The position numbers were made by a program, and so were the translations under genes. From the NCBI RefSeq assembly GCF_018918005.1, contig NZ_JAHLPR010000015.1, forward strand, positions 38,137 to 102,136: DNA of 64,000 bases. The letters are read 5' to 3'. Position 1 is the stretch's first letter; each line of letters starts with the position of its first letter. The notes beneath the pieces were generated by a model. The model saw only the letters and a program-made list of their open reading frames with translations. It did not search any database and was not told where the DNA came from. Source of the stretch: Paenibacillus sp. MSJ-34 (GTDB lineage: Bacteria > Bacillota > Bacilli > Paenibacillales > Paenibacillaceae). Of this stretch, positions 43,170-52,059 are shown one piece after another.

Positions 43170-44081
43170 TCAAGACAATTGCCCCAACCGCTGGATGAAC
43201 TCTTCCGCCGCGCTGTAGCCTTGCATTTGCAAATACCAGTTGTTGGCCGCCGCCTCTACCAATCCGGCCACGTCCCGGCCTGGCTGCAGCTGAATTTGAA
43301 TATGCGGAATCCGGACATCCATATACGTCGAATATTTCGGCTCCTGCAAAATATCGTTGTTCAACTCGTTTTCCTTCCATTTCGTCAATTCAATGTCCAG
43401 CACGATGCGCGTTTCGTCTTGGAAGGAACTGCGGCCGTAAATGCGCGGCACGTTAATGAGGCCGATGCTGCGCAACGCGAGAAACTCCCGCGTGTTGCCG
43501 TCATGCGTGCCGACAATAACCTCCGGATTGATCTTCTTCAGGACGACGGCATCGTCGGCGACGAGCCGGTGTCCGCGCCGGATGAGCGTAAGCGCGGTCT
43601 CGCTCTTGCCGATCCCCGACTGCCCGCGCAGCAAAACGCCAATCCCGGCCACATTCACGCATACGCCATGCACCTGTATTTCCGGCGCCAGCATGCGGGT
43701 CAAATACATATCGATCAGCGTCATGAATTTGCTCGTATCGTCCGCAGAACGCAGCAAAGGAATGCCTTCCTTATTGCAGTGCTCCATCAAATATTGGAGT
43801 CCTTCCAATTTCCGGGTCACGACAAAGCAAGGAGGATGATATTTCACGACATTGCCGATGCGAATATCCCGCTCTTTCTCGGACAGCGTATGCAAGTAGG
43901 TAATCTCTTTCTTTCCTAAAATTTGCACTCGTTCTTGCGGAAAAAAATCGAAATAGCCTGAAAATTCAAGCCCAGGCCGATGGACGCGCGATTTCACGAT
44001 CGTCCTTCCCAACTGCTCCGCTCCAGCCAGCACTTCCAGTTGAAACCGATCTACCAATTGTTTTATCGTAATGCTCTTCAT
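43170..44081 (-). CDS. hprK: HPr kinase/phosphorylase
   Basis: This 303-residue bifunctional enzyme phosphorylates HPr at serine 46 and dephosphorylates it, controlling carbon catabolite repression. It has the conserved histidine H138 in Q-V-H-G, Walker A G-Q-S-G-I-G-K-S (153-160), the catalytic V-A-D-D-A-V acidic pair and the HprK signature I-Q-L-Q-P-G-R-D-V-A-G-L-V-E-A-A-A-N-N. All key residues are present, but Q154 replaces the usual D and the divergence from textbook sequences is noticeable. It is not followed by lgt, its usual partner, but by an NdpA-like gene. The ATG at 44081 follows GAGGTGA. Confidence 0.88.
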   Translation of the reverse strand: MKSITIKQLVDRFQLEVLAGAEQLGRTIVKSRVHRPGLEFSGYFDFFPQERVQILGKKEITYLHTLSEKERDIRIGNVVKYHPPCFVVTRKLEGLQYLMEHCNKEGIPLLRSADDTSKFMTLIDMYLTRMLAPEIQVHGVCVNVAGIGVLLRGQSGIGKSETALTLIRRGHRLVADDAVVLKKINPEVIVGTHDGNTREFLALRSIGLINVPRIYGRSSFQDETRIVLDIELTKWKENELNNDILQEPKYSTYMDVRIPHIQIQLQPGRDVAGLVEAAANNWYLQMQGYSAAEEFIQRLGQLS

Positions 44082-44243
44082 TCGATCACCTCATCAGCAT
44101 CTTCAGTCATAGCCATTAGATTCATATACTCCTATTCTATCAAAATAGTTTCGCTTTGATCCATTTCATCCCCTTCGCTTCGCATAATTCATAACCCGGC
44201 ACCTCATAATAAGGAGCGGGTTACGAAGTCATTTGCCGTCCGC

Positions 44244-44792
44244 TTACTCGTTCTGCAATGCGGACAAGCCTTGTTTGAAACGGGTTCGAACCGTGTAGGT
44301 CGTGTCGACGGCCAAATATAGCAGAAACAACGGGCAGACGACCGACCAAATCGGCTTAGCCGCGGCGTAAAGGGCGGCGACCGACGGATGAAGCGATTCG
44401 ATAACGGCGAACGAGAGCACAAGCCAGTAGACGGAAAACCGCAGACAGATATGGCCTTGCAGTTGAAACCGGTGTCCGCTGTAGTCCCACCATTGTTTAT
44501 GGAACAACCGTTGAAGCAAATACCCGCTCGCGTATTCGACGGCGCTTGGAACGAGAAGGCACATCAGCATCAAGCCGCCCAGGCTCGGTTCGCTTGCGGC
44601 ATAGAGCAGCAGAATGACCGGCGCGAAGCCGTACATCGGCTTGAGCGGACCTCTTAGGAATCCTTCCTTGAAAAACCGGCCGGTTGTCGCGAGACTATAG
44701 GTATTCTCCAGCAGCCAGCCTCCGAAAGAATAAACCATAAAATAAAACGCGATCGCCTGCCAATCGCTCGCACTAACGGCGAAATCGCCCAT
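44244..44792 (-). CDS. CmpB-like multi-spanning membrane protein (PF06541 type)
   Basis: This 182-residue protein has five hydrophobic helices and the family blocks Y-S-F-G-G-W-L-L-E-N-T-Y-S and G-F-L-R-G-P-L-K-P-M-Y-G-F-A, then L-F-H-K-Q-W-W-D-Y-S. Databases name the family putative ABC transporter permease (CmpB-type), but no ATPase partner is present and the function is unproven. GAGGGA lies about 8 bases before the ATG. A weak hairpin (44192-44223) follows its stop. Confidence 0.8.
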   Translation of the reverse strand: MGDFAVSASDWQAIAFYFMVYSFGGWLLENTYSLATTGRFFKEGFLRGPLKPMYGFAPVILLLYAASEPSLGGLMLMCLLVPSAVEYASGYLLQRLFHKQWWDYSGHRFQLQGHICLRFSVYWLVLSFAVIESLHPSVAALYAAAKPIWSVVCPLFLLYLAVDTTYTVRTRFKQGLSALQNE

Positions 44793-44851
44793 GATATTCC
44801 CTCGCTTTCTCGATAATGAACAGTGACCCTATTTTTTCCGATCAAGACGAT

Positions 44852-44880
44852 TTGCATTCACACTAAAAATTATGTACAAT
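44852..44880 (+). promoter_or_regulatory. Sigma-A promoter of the nitroreductase gene
   Basis: TTGCAT (44852-44857), a 17-base spacer and TACAAT (44875-44880), about 40 bases before the ATG. Confidence 0.65.
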
Positions 44881-44920
44881 AAAAAAGTATGTTACTTTAC
44901 TTAAGGAGGAAACAAACATA

Positions 44921-45523
44921 ATGTCCAAAGATTTTTATGCTGCGTTAAAAAACAGACGTTCCATTTACGGCATTAGCAAAGAGCAAGTCGTATCGGACGA
45001 CAAAATTCAAGAAGTGATCCGCGAAGCCGTCAAATATACGCCTTCCGCATTCAACTCGCAAAGCGCAAGAGTCGTATTGCTGTTAGATGAACATCACGAT
45101 AAATTTTGGGATATCACGAAAGAAACGTTACGAAAAATTGTCGGCAACGACGAGCAATTTGCTTCGACCGCGGAGAAAATGGGGGCATTCCGCAGCGGTT
45201 ACGGCACGGTCTTGTTCTTCGAAGACGATAGCGTAGTCGAAGGATTGCAATCGAATTTCCCGCTCTATAAGGACAACTTCCCAATTTGGTCCCATCATTC
45301 CTCCGGCATGCTGCAATTCGTCATTTGGACGGGACTGGAAGCCGAAGGTTACGGCGCTTCGCTCCAGCACTACAATCCGGTGATCGACGATCAAGTGAAA
45401 AAAGAATGGAATATTCCCGACAGTTGGAAACTGATCGCACAACTGCCGTTCGGCAAACCGACGGTTCAACCGGGCGAGAAGGAATTCCAACCGTTGGAGC
45501 AAAGAATTAAGGTGTTTAAATAA
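44921..45523 (+). CDS. Nitroreductase family protein (Frm2/HBN1-like)
   Basis: A 200-residue FMN oxidoreductase. The N-terminal R-R-S-I-Y-G-I and Y-T-P-S-A-F-N-S-Q-S-A-R segments bind FMN phosphate; G-L-E-A-E-G-Y-G-A-S-L-Q-H-Y-N-P and the C-terminal A-Q-L-P-F-G-K-P complete the fold. This compact group includes yeast Frm2/Hbn1 and many bacterial general nitroreductases. AAGGAGG precedes the ATG. It is monocistronic with a promoter and a strong bidirectional terminator. The physiological substrate is unknown. Confidence 0.88.
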   Translation: MSKDFYAALKNRRSIYGISKEQVVSDDKIQEVIREAVKYTPSAFNSQSARVVLLLDEHHDKFWDITKETLRKIVGNDEQFASTAEKMGAFRSGYGTVLFFEDDSVVEGLQSNFPLYKDNFPIWSHHSSGMLQFVIWTGLEAEGYGASLQHYNPVIDDQVKKEWNIPDSWKLIAQLPFGKPTVQPGEKEFQPLEQRIKVFK

Positions 45524-45537
45524 TAACGGCATGAACG

Positions 45538-45583
45538 AAAAAAGGGTTACGGAAGTAGAATTCTACTAGCGTAACCTTTTTTT
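45538..45583. terminator. Bidirectional terminator between nitroreductase and SLC13 genes
   Basis: A-rich and T-rich tracts flank a stem formed by GGGTTACG and CGTAACC, with an inner perfect palindrome GTAGAATTCTAC near 45555-45566. Runs of seven T (plus) and A (giving U on minus) make it effective both ways. Confidence 0.85.
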
Positions 45584-45596
45584 ATTTGGCTATGAA

Positions 45597-47462
45597 TCAG
45601 AACGGAAAAAACAGTGGAAGCACCGCCACCATGACGATCCCCATCAGAAGCTGGAGCGGAATCCCGACCTTCATATAATGGCTGAACGTATAGCGTCCCG
45701 CCGACATAACAAGCGCATTGGGCGGCGTGGAGAACGGCGATGCGAAGCACATGCTCGCGCCGATCGACACCGCGAACAGAAACGGATACGGACTTGCGCC
45801 GAGCTGAACGGCGGCCGTCAGCGCAATCGGCGCGAGCAGCACCGCGCAAGCCGTATTGCTGATGAACATCGTCATGACGGATGTCGTAAAATATACGCCG
45901 GCCAATAACGCCATCGGCCCGTAGCTTCCGAGGGAACTGACCAACCCTTGGGACAGCAGCGCCGCGAGCCCGGTCTTCTCAAGCGCAATCGACATCGGAA
46001 TCATTCCGCCAATCAGCGCAATACTTTCCCAATTGACGGTCTTATACGCCTCCTCCATATTGCGGACGCAGCCGAATACGACCATCAATACGGCGGCGGC
46101 CATTACCGCGGCGACCGCCGGAATCCATTCGGTGACAAGCAGTACGACCATCAGCAGCATAATGCCGGCGGCAATCGGCGCTTTATTGTCCATCGTCACC
46201 TTGCGCGACTCTTCCATCGGCTGCCCGACGACGACGACATCGGGCTGTTCCTCGGCGAGCAGGGCAATATCCTTCCATGTTCCCTGGACGAGCAGCGCAT
46301 CGCCGAAGCGCATTTTCTCTTCTTTCAGATTATGGAGCAAATATTGCTCTTTGCGATGAATGCCGAGAATGTTCACCCTGAATTTCTCGCGAAAGCCCGA
46401 CCGTTTGACGAGCTGCCCGATCAGTCTCGAGTTGGGCGTCAGCATCACCTCCGCAATGCCGACATCGCTGGTCGCATAGTACTCTACGCCCGAAGTCCGC
46501 TCGCGCTCCGGAACGCGACGGTCGAGCAAGGCGAGGCCGTATGTTTCGGCGAACTTCTGCGCCTGCTCGAACGGGCCGTTAATATATAAAATGTCATTCT
46601 CCTGAATGACGGTTTCCGGCCCGGCAATCTCCTGATTGATCGTTTTGAAGAACTGGTTCTTCGCGGAAGTTTTGCGGCGGATCTCAATAATGTTCAATCC
46701 GAATTGGCCGGGAATGTCCAGTTCGCGAAGCGTCTTCGAGCGGATCGGGGCGTCGTCCCCCACCTGGGCGCGGTACAAGTTCTGCGACAGCTGATATTGC
46801 CGCGTCAGTTCCTTGAGCGAGCGCCCGTTGCGCCTTTGCCCTCCTTCCTCTTCATTGCGCGGCAGAAAGCGCCTGAGGAAGAGCATTGCTACGATGCCTA
46901 CGGCAAGGCAGACAAGTCCGACAGGAGTAAAGGAGAAGAACGACAGCCTCTCGTATCCGCTATTAGCCAGCGCATCCGAAATGACCAGGTTGGGCGGCGT
47001 ACCGATCAGCGTCAGCATCCCTCCCAGGCTGCTGGCAAACGCAAGCGGCATCAACAGCCTGCCCGGATTGGTCCGGGCGCTTAACGCCAGGCTGACGACG
47101 ATCGGCATCATCACGGCCACCGTTCCCGTATTGCTGACGAACGTACCGATTGCCGCCGTAACGAGCATCACCATGAGCAGCAGCCGCGTCTCGTTCGCGC
47201 CCGCCAGTTGCAGCAACTTCCTGCTTGCCATTTTCGCCAGGCCCGTCTGGAAAATCCCGCCCCCTACGACGAACAGGCCGACCATCATAATGACAACCGA
47301 ATTGGAGAAGCCCGACAACGCTTCGGCCGGCGTCAATATATCGAACAACATTAATAAAATTAGCGAACCGATCGCCACAAGATCCGACCTTACTTTGCCG
47401 GATATAAACAACGCCGACGCCAGTGCCAGCACCGCCAGCGTCATCACCATCTGTCCGTTCAC
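45597..47462 (-). CDS. SLC13/DASS-type anion transporter with RCK_C (TrkA-C) domains
   Basis: A 621-residue transporter. Two CitMHS/SLC13-type membrane halves (with S-N-T-G-T-V-A-V-M-M-P and I-S-N-T-A-C-A-V-L-L-A-P SNT-motif hairpins) flank a cytosolic middle region (about residues 195-400) carrying two RCK_C/TrkA-C domains (L-R-E-L-D-I-P-G-Q-F-G-L-N-I-I-E-I and R-L-I-G-Q-L-V-K-R-S-G-F). Relatives transport sulfate or dicarboxylates; the substrate here is unknown. The GTG at 47462 follows GGGAGGA, and the GTG at 47477 overlaps it. It is downstream of the MalT-like regulator on the same strand. Confidence 0.87.
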   Translation of the reverse strand: MNGQMVMTLAVLALASALFISGKVRSDLVAIGSLILLMLFDILTPAEALSGFSNSVVIMMVGLFVVGGGIFQTGLAKMASRKLLQLAGANETRLLLMVMLVTAAIGTFVSNTGTVAVMMPIVVSLALSARTNPGRLLMPLAFASSLGGMLTLIGTPPNLVISDALANSGYERLSFFSFTPVGLVCLAVGIVAMLFLRRFLPRNEEEGGQRRNGRSLKELTRQYQLSQNLYRAQVGDDAPIRSKTLRELDIPGQFGLNIIEIRRKTSAKNQFFKTINQEIAGPETVIQENDILYINGPFEQAQKFAETYGLALLDRRVPERERTSGVEYYATSDVGIAEVMLTPNSRLIGQLVKRSGFREKFRVNILGIHRKEQYLLHNLKEEKMRFGDALLVQGTWKDIALLAEEQPDVVVVGQPMEESRKVTMDNKAPIAAGIMLLMVVLLVTEWIPAVAAVMAAAVLMVVFGCVRNMEEAYKTVNWESIALIGGMIPMSIALEKTGLAALLSQGLVSSLGSYGPMALLAGVYFTTSVMTMFISNTACAVLLAPIALTAAVQLGASPYPFLFAVSIGASMCFASPFSTPPNALVMSAGRYTFSHYMKVGIPLQLLMGIVMVAVLPLFFPF

Positions 47463-47619
47463 ACATCTTCCTCCCACATCTGCATCAATCCCTATTTGCC
47501 TTCGACATGGATATAGGGCATTCCTGTCGTTCGCGCAATAGATTCGCTGATCATTCGCCCCGCCGCCTCATAATGTTCAAAATTGAGAGCCGCCCGAACG
47601 CCCGGCTTTTCCCGACCGG

Positions 47620-50190
47620 CTAAGGCAGCAGGCCGATCTGCCGCGCTTTCTCCACCGCTTCGATGCGGTTGGAAACCTGCAGCTTGGCGTATATATTGAT
47701 CATATGCGTCTTGACCGTCGCGACGGAGATACACAACCGGCTCCCGATTTCTTTGTTCGATAATCCGGTCGCAAGCACACGCAGCACTTCCAGTTCGCGC
47801 GCGCTCAGCAATTCATCGGTTTTCTCCCGCTCCCACAACGACAAGAGATCGTTCATAAATTTCTTCTCATTCTCGTTCAAATCGCTATCCTTCTCTTGTT
47901 TCAACCGCATAAGCGCTCTGCGTGCGACCTCGCCTTCCAATATATACGAATAGGCGATTTGATTCTCCCAGCTATAGTGCACGGCTTCCCGGATTAAATT
48001 TAATATTTCCCTTTGCCGATCGCCCTTGTCCTGATCCAATATGCGGATTTTCAACAAGATGGACTCGACGAGAATCGTTTTGACCTTATGCTTCCTTACG
48101 CGCTTTAAAATATCGTCCAATTGCGCCAACGCCCGGTCCCCTTGCGACCACATGATACGCGCATGCACCAATCGATCTTCATAACGCAACGGCCTGGGAT
48201 TCCCGCCTTTTTCGACCCAATGCAAAAACGAACGCAAGAGCTCCGGGTCCGCGTCATCGATCAACAGCTGATATTTCAACAAAGATGAATGGTATAACGG
48301 ATGTTCATAAAAAACAGGGAACGAGGTTAATTGTTTCATTCTCCGGGCAGCTTCTTGTTTGTCGCCGCGCAATAAAAAGATTTCCATCCTATTATGAACA
48401 TATCCTCTTTCCATTGAAACATTCTCTTTCTGCAGCTTCCGTTCCGCCTGCTCGAATATTGCTTCCGCCCGGTCGAGCTCCATCCTTTTCATATAAATGC
48501 CGCCCATCCCGATCAAACTGTTGGCCGCCAGCGGAGACAAATAGGAATGCTCTTCCACGAGCCGGAATAACGATTCGTATATGCGTTCGCACTCTTGCAG
48601 ATCGCCCATCGCCTCGAGCAATTGGCTTTTGCAGGTCAAAGCGAAGTAGCGTATATACGGATTGAGGAAGCCGCTCTCGAGCATAACCGCTTTATCGATG
48701 CATTCGACCGCTTCGGCGTATTGATCCATGAGACCCAGCAGCATCGAACTGGTTACGTAAATAATCGCTTTCGTCACATCGCTAAAACCCATATGCTCGA
48801 TCTCGTCGATCAAGCCTGGATTCATCTCCAGACCGACAGCGGCGTCATCCATGAAAAAACGGGTGAATTGCAGCAACTTCCAGAAAACGTCTTCTTCGGA
48901 CTTGCCGCTTAGATCGTCCAAAACGGCTCTGCATTGATCGAACTCCAAATTGCAAAAATGATAGAACAGCCGTTGAAACAGCAAATCCCGGTTATCGACG
49001 AGAAATTCCAGCGGAATTTGCCGCAAATACGCCCATCCTTTGACCGTCTGCTGCAAGCGGCAAATCAATCGCAGCGCTTCGCGGTATTGTTCCGCCTGAA
49101 TGTAATGCTTTACGCTCTCATCCGTGTCGCCGAACCGCTCGAAAATCGCCGCCGCCTTGCAATGCAGTTCCCGCTTGGCGCCTCCGTCGCGCTCCGCCAG
49201 CCTCTGCCGCAGAAACTCGCCGAATAAATGATGATAACGATACAATCCGGCCTTTTCGTCAATCGTGACGAGAAACATATTTTTCTCGAGAAAACCGTGA
49301 ATGAGCGTTCTTGCATCGTCGACGTCGAGCAGTTGATTGCACAGCGATTCGTTAAAGTAGGACAAGACCGACGTGCAAATCAAAAACCGCGTCTCCTCTT
49401 CGCTTAACGATCGGAGGATTTCATTGGATAAATAATTCGTCATATATTTGTTAAGGCCTTTAGCCGGGCCGAACGGCATATCCCTCTTATGAGAATGAGC
49501 CAGTGCCATCAACTGGAGTCCGCCGACCCAGCCTTCCGCCAGTTCGTTCAACTTGCCCGCCGTCGCATCGTCCATTCCCGTCCTCAACGTGTCCTGAAGA
49601 AAACGAACCGCTTCATCGGCGGAAAATCTCAAATCGCTCTCGTCGATTTCCAGATACTTGCCGGATATCATCAAATCCCCCAAATACAGCTTCGGCGTCT
49701 CCCGGGTTAATATAACGAGCCGAATATGATCCGGGCTGTACTTCATAAAAAACTCGATCGTCTGCAGCAATTGCGGGTCTTCCACCGTATGGAAATCGTC
49801 CAAAACAATCGTTAGACCCCCAATATCATGCAATTGATTGACGATTAAGATCAGCATATTCTCCATATCCCGCTTCTGGGGGAGCGCTTCGAAAATGGAC
49901 AGCAGATCGTCTACTTTGCGGCCCAAGTCGCCCTTTAGCGCCTCCAGAACATAGTACCAAAACGAAAAAACGTCATTATTGTCCTCATCCAACGCGACCC
50001 ATCGAAAATCCGCGCACCCGAACTCATGCATAAAAGAAGCAAGCAACGTCGTCTTGCCGCTCCCGGCGGAGCCTTGCACGAGGATCACCTTGTATTCCTG
50101 CATATGTTCCAGTTTGCGAAACAGCTCTTCCCGGCGAATATAATTGTTGCGCGGAGCCGGCGCGATCAACTTGGTTGAAATCAGTTTCAT
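47620..50190 (-). CDS. MalT-like ATP-dependent LuxR regulator (LAL family)
   Basis: An 856-residue STAND-type activator. Walker A G-S-A-G-S-G-K-T-T is at residues 40-48 and Walker B G-L-T-I-V-L-D-D-F-H at about 124-133. A winged-helix/arm region follows, then TPR-like helical repeats (about 380-740) for ligand sensing, and a C-terminal LuxR HTH (L-S-A-R-E-L-E-V-L-R-V-L-A-T-G-L-S-N-K-E-I). Such proteins oligomerise with ATP and an inducer to activate transcription. GGAAGGA precedes the ATG. It lies about 160 bases upstream of the SLC13 gene and might control it; no direct evidence. Confidence 0.9.
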   Translation of the reverse strand: MKLISTKLIAPAPRNNYIRREELFRKLEHMQEYKVILVQGSAGSGKTTLLASFMHEFGCADFRWVALDEDNNDVFSFWYYVLEALKGDLGRKVDDLLSIFEALPQKRDMENMLILIVNQLHDIGGLTIVLDDFHTVEDPQLLQTIEFFMKYSPDHIRLVILTRETPKLYLGDLMISGKYLEIDESDLRFSADEAVRFLQDTLRTGMDDATAGKLNELAEGWVGGLQLMALAHSHKRDMPFGPAKGLNKYMTNYLSNEILRSLSEEETRFLICTSVLSYFNESLCNQLLDVDDARTLIHGFLEKNMFLVTIDEKAGLYRYHHLFGEFLRQRLAERDGGAKRELHCKAAAIFERFGDTDESVKHYIQAEQYREALRLICRLQQTVKGWAYLRQIPLEFLVDNRDLLFQRLFYHFCNLEFDQCRAVLDDLSGKSEEDVFWKLLQFTRFFMDDAAVGLEMNPGLIDEIEHMGFSDVTKAIIYVTSSMLLGLMDQYAEAVECIDKAVMLESGFLNPYIRYFALTCKSQLLEAMGDLQECERIYESLFRLVEEHSYLSPLAANSLIGMGGIYMKRMELDRAEAIFEQAERKLQKENVSMERGYVHNRMEIFLLRGDKQEAARRMKQLTSFPVFYEHPLYHSSLLKYQLLIDDADPELLRSFLHWVEKGGNPRPLRYEDRLVHARIMWSQGDRALAQLDDILKRVRKHKVKTILVESILLKIRILDQDKGDRQREILNLIREAVHYSWENQIAYSYILEGEVARRALMRLKQEKDSDLNENEKKFMNDLLSLWEREKTDELLSARELEVLRVLATGLSNKEIGSRLCISVATVKTHMINIYAKLQVSNRIEAVEKARQIGLLP

Positions 50191-50311
50191 GCCATCCTTC
50201 CTTCCAGCCCATTCGAATCGAAATGGAAGTGTGCGACCGTGTTGTTTAGCGAAATACCTCTGTTTGAACTGCCTCTATTACTATAACACGGGCGCCCCCG
50301 GCTCCGCACAT

Positions 50312-51292
50312 TCAATATCGCCCTTCCTTGCTTCGTCTTCGGCAAATCGCCCAGCCCGCAACAAACAAGATCGCCGTAAAAACCAGCAAATAACCGATTT
50401 GCTGCGAGCCGGCCGCCGTCGCCGTGCGCTGTTCCAGGTCCTGAACAAGATTCAAAAACTGCTTTTGCGGCAGCAAAGACACGACGACCTTCATAAGTCC
50501 GCCATGGGAGAACGTGTAGAAACTGCCGGACAATATCGAAGTCAGCACAATGATGCTGGCCGCAGCCATCATCGCGTTATCGAGGCTGTCGATCCATGCC
50601 GTCATGAACAACGCGAAGGCCGTGGCTAACGCCGCCAATAGGCCGAGCAGCCAGGCATATTGCAGAAGCGTAAACCCGAGATCGAGACCGAGCAGCGTTT
50701 GCGCCGCAACGAGCAATACATAGGTCGGCGCATACAGGATTACAAAGCAGAACAAGCTCTGGGCCAGCATGTAGCTCGTCAAGCTTGCAGGCGAGACGAT
50801 TACGCGGCGCAACGTGCCGTTCGCCTTATCCTCGGCAAACAAATTCATAAACAGCATCCCTTCCAACAGCACGAACATAATGAGGAACCCCAAAATATTC
50901 ATGCCTACGCCGCGTTTCGCTTCCTCCGACTGCGGGCGTTCGGGACTCGCGAGCGCCTGCTGCAGTTTCTCCTTGAACGCATCGCCTTTCACCGTCTCGA
51001 TCTTGTGGGTTCCGTTTCCTTGGTCGACAATGACCGCGTCGTATTTTCCCCGTACCAATTGAGACTTCGGCGGGACCTCCGCCAGCCGTTCAACGCGAAA
51101 GTCCTTCGTGCCGATCGGCATCTCGTCCGCTTCGGTTACGACGGCAATGCTGCCTTTCATATCAAACGCAGCCGTAAAATAAATCGCGAACGCCATCGCC
51201 GCGATCGTCATGGCAAGCGTTGAGAACAAGTAATTTTTGCGGCTTTTCATACGGTTCATATTGTTGCGAAATACAGATCCGACACCCTTCAT
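50312..51292 (-). CDS. ABC-2 type permease (second subunit of exporter)
   Basis: This 326-residue permease has one N-terminal helix (about 22-42), an extracytoplasmic domain (about 45-145), and five C-terminal helices ending R-R-R-S-K-E. The layout is that of YhaP/NatB-like ABC-2 exporters. The start ATG at 51292 overlaps the upstream stop (ATGA), so translation is coupled; longer in-frame starts lie inside the upstream gene. Last gene of the three-gene exporter operon. Confidence 0.85.
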   Translation of the reverse strand: MKGVGSVFRNNMNRMKSRKNYLFSTLAMTIAAMAFAIYFTAAFDMKGSIAVVTEADEMPIGTKDFRVERLAEVPPKSQLVRGKYDAVIVDQGNGTHKIETVKGDAFKEKLQQALASPERPQSEEAKRGVGMNILGFLIMFVLLEGMLFMNLFAEDKANGTLRRVIVSPASLTSYMLAQSLFCFVILYAPTYVLLVAAQTLLGLDLGFTLLQYAWLLGLLAALATAFALFMTAWIDSLDNAMMAAASIIVLTSILSGSFYTFSHGGLMKVVVSLLPQKQFLNLVQDLEQRTATAAGSQQIGYLLVFTAILFVAGWAICRRRSKEGRY

Positions 51293-52047
51293 ACATAATC
51301 CTCCGCTCGAAAAGTAAGCTTGCAGCCCCACAGTAACAGGAGCGTTCCCAGAATGCAAAATCCGACGGACGGCAAAAACAATCCGAAATCATGATCGTAG
51401 ATGATGCGGAAGACCGCCTCAGCCACCCACTTTACCGGCGACAGATACGATATGGTCTCGATCGCGGACCCCAATCCGTCCAACTGAAAAAACAAACCTC
51501 CAACCAGGGCCAACGCGTTGTTGATCATACTGAGAATTTTGTTGCTCAATTCTTCGCTTTTCAGCAAGCAGCACAACAGGACGCCCAGGGCCGAAGAGAA
51601 AAGATTGAACCCTGTCAGAATCAGCGCTACGCAAATCCAATTCCCGCCGCCGAAGTTAATGCCGAACAAAAGACGGGTCAACCCGATCAACAGGAAGGAG
51701 CTCGCGCTCGCAAAGAGAAAGGTCGCCGCCATTTTGGAGACATAAATATAAAACGTAGGTATAGGCGAGTACAGAATCCGCAAATTGCTCGTCTTCAAGC
51801 TCTTCTCCATAAAACTGTTCGCGGCGATCATCGATACGTTCAAAGCTGTAAAAATCAATATTGTGACCCCGTAATAATCGTAAGAAGTTACTTCTCCGCC
51901 TCCGTACACCGTGCCGGTCATGTAACCCAGAACCGCGATCAGCAGCAGCGGGAATACCGAGTTGGACATGATCATGACGGGATTTAAGATCAGATTTCTA
52001 AGATCCCGCGTCAGAATGGCGTTGAAACTGCGCAAATAGATCCGCAT
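51289..52047 (-). CDS. ABC-2 type permease (first subunit of exporter)
   Basis: A 252-residue permease with six hydrophobic helices and the ABC-2 segment F-N-L-F-S-S-A-L-G-V-L-L, then Y-L-S-P-V-K-W-V-A-E-A-V-F near the C-terminus. GAGGAGGG lies 7 bases before the ATG. It sits 12 bases after the ATPase stop and overlaps the second permease by 4 bases. The heterodimeric exporter (ATPase plus two different permeases) resembles drug or lipid-linked exporters; substrate unknown. Confidence 0.87.
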   Translation of the reverse strand: MRIYLRSFNAILTRDLRNLILNPVMIMSNSVFPLLLIAVLGYMTGTVYGGGEVTSYDYYGVTILIFTALNVSMIAANSFMEKSLKTSNLRILYSPIPTFYIYVSKMAATFLFASASSFLLIGLTRLLFGINFGGGNWICVALILTGFNLFSSALGVLLCCLLKSEELSNKILSMINNALALVGGLFFQLDGLGSAIETISYLSPVKWVAEAVFRIIYDHDFGLFLPSVGFCILGTLLLLWGCKLTFRAEDYV

Positions 52048-52059
52048 GGCGGTCCCTCC

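Noticed and set aside
47492..47619. Small frame ending in I-S-E-S-I-A-R-T-T-G-M-P-Y-I-H-V-E-G-K after the LuxR gene
   Set aside because: It has no convincing start or ribosome site, and most of the longer frame overlaps the LuxR gene in another phase. No family was recognised.
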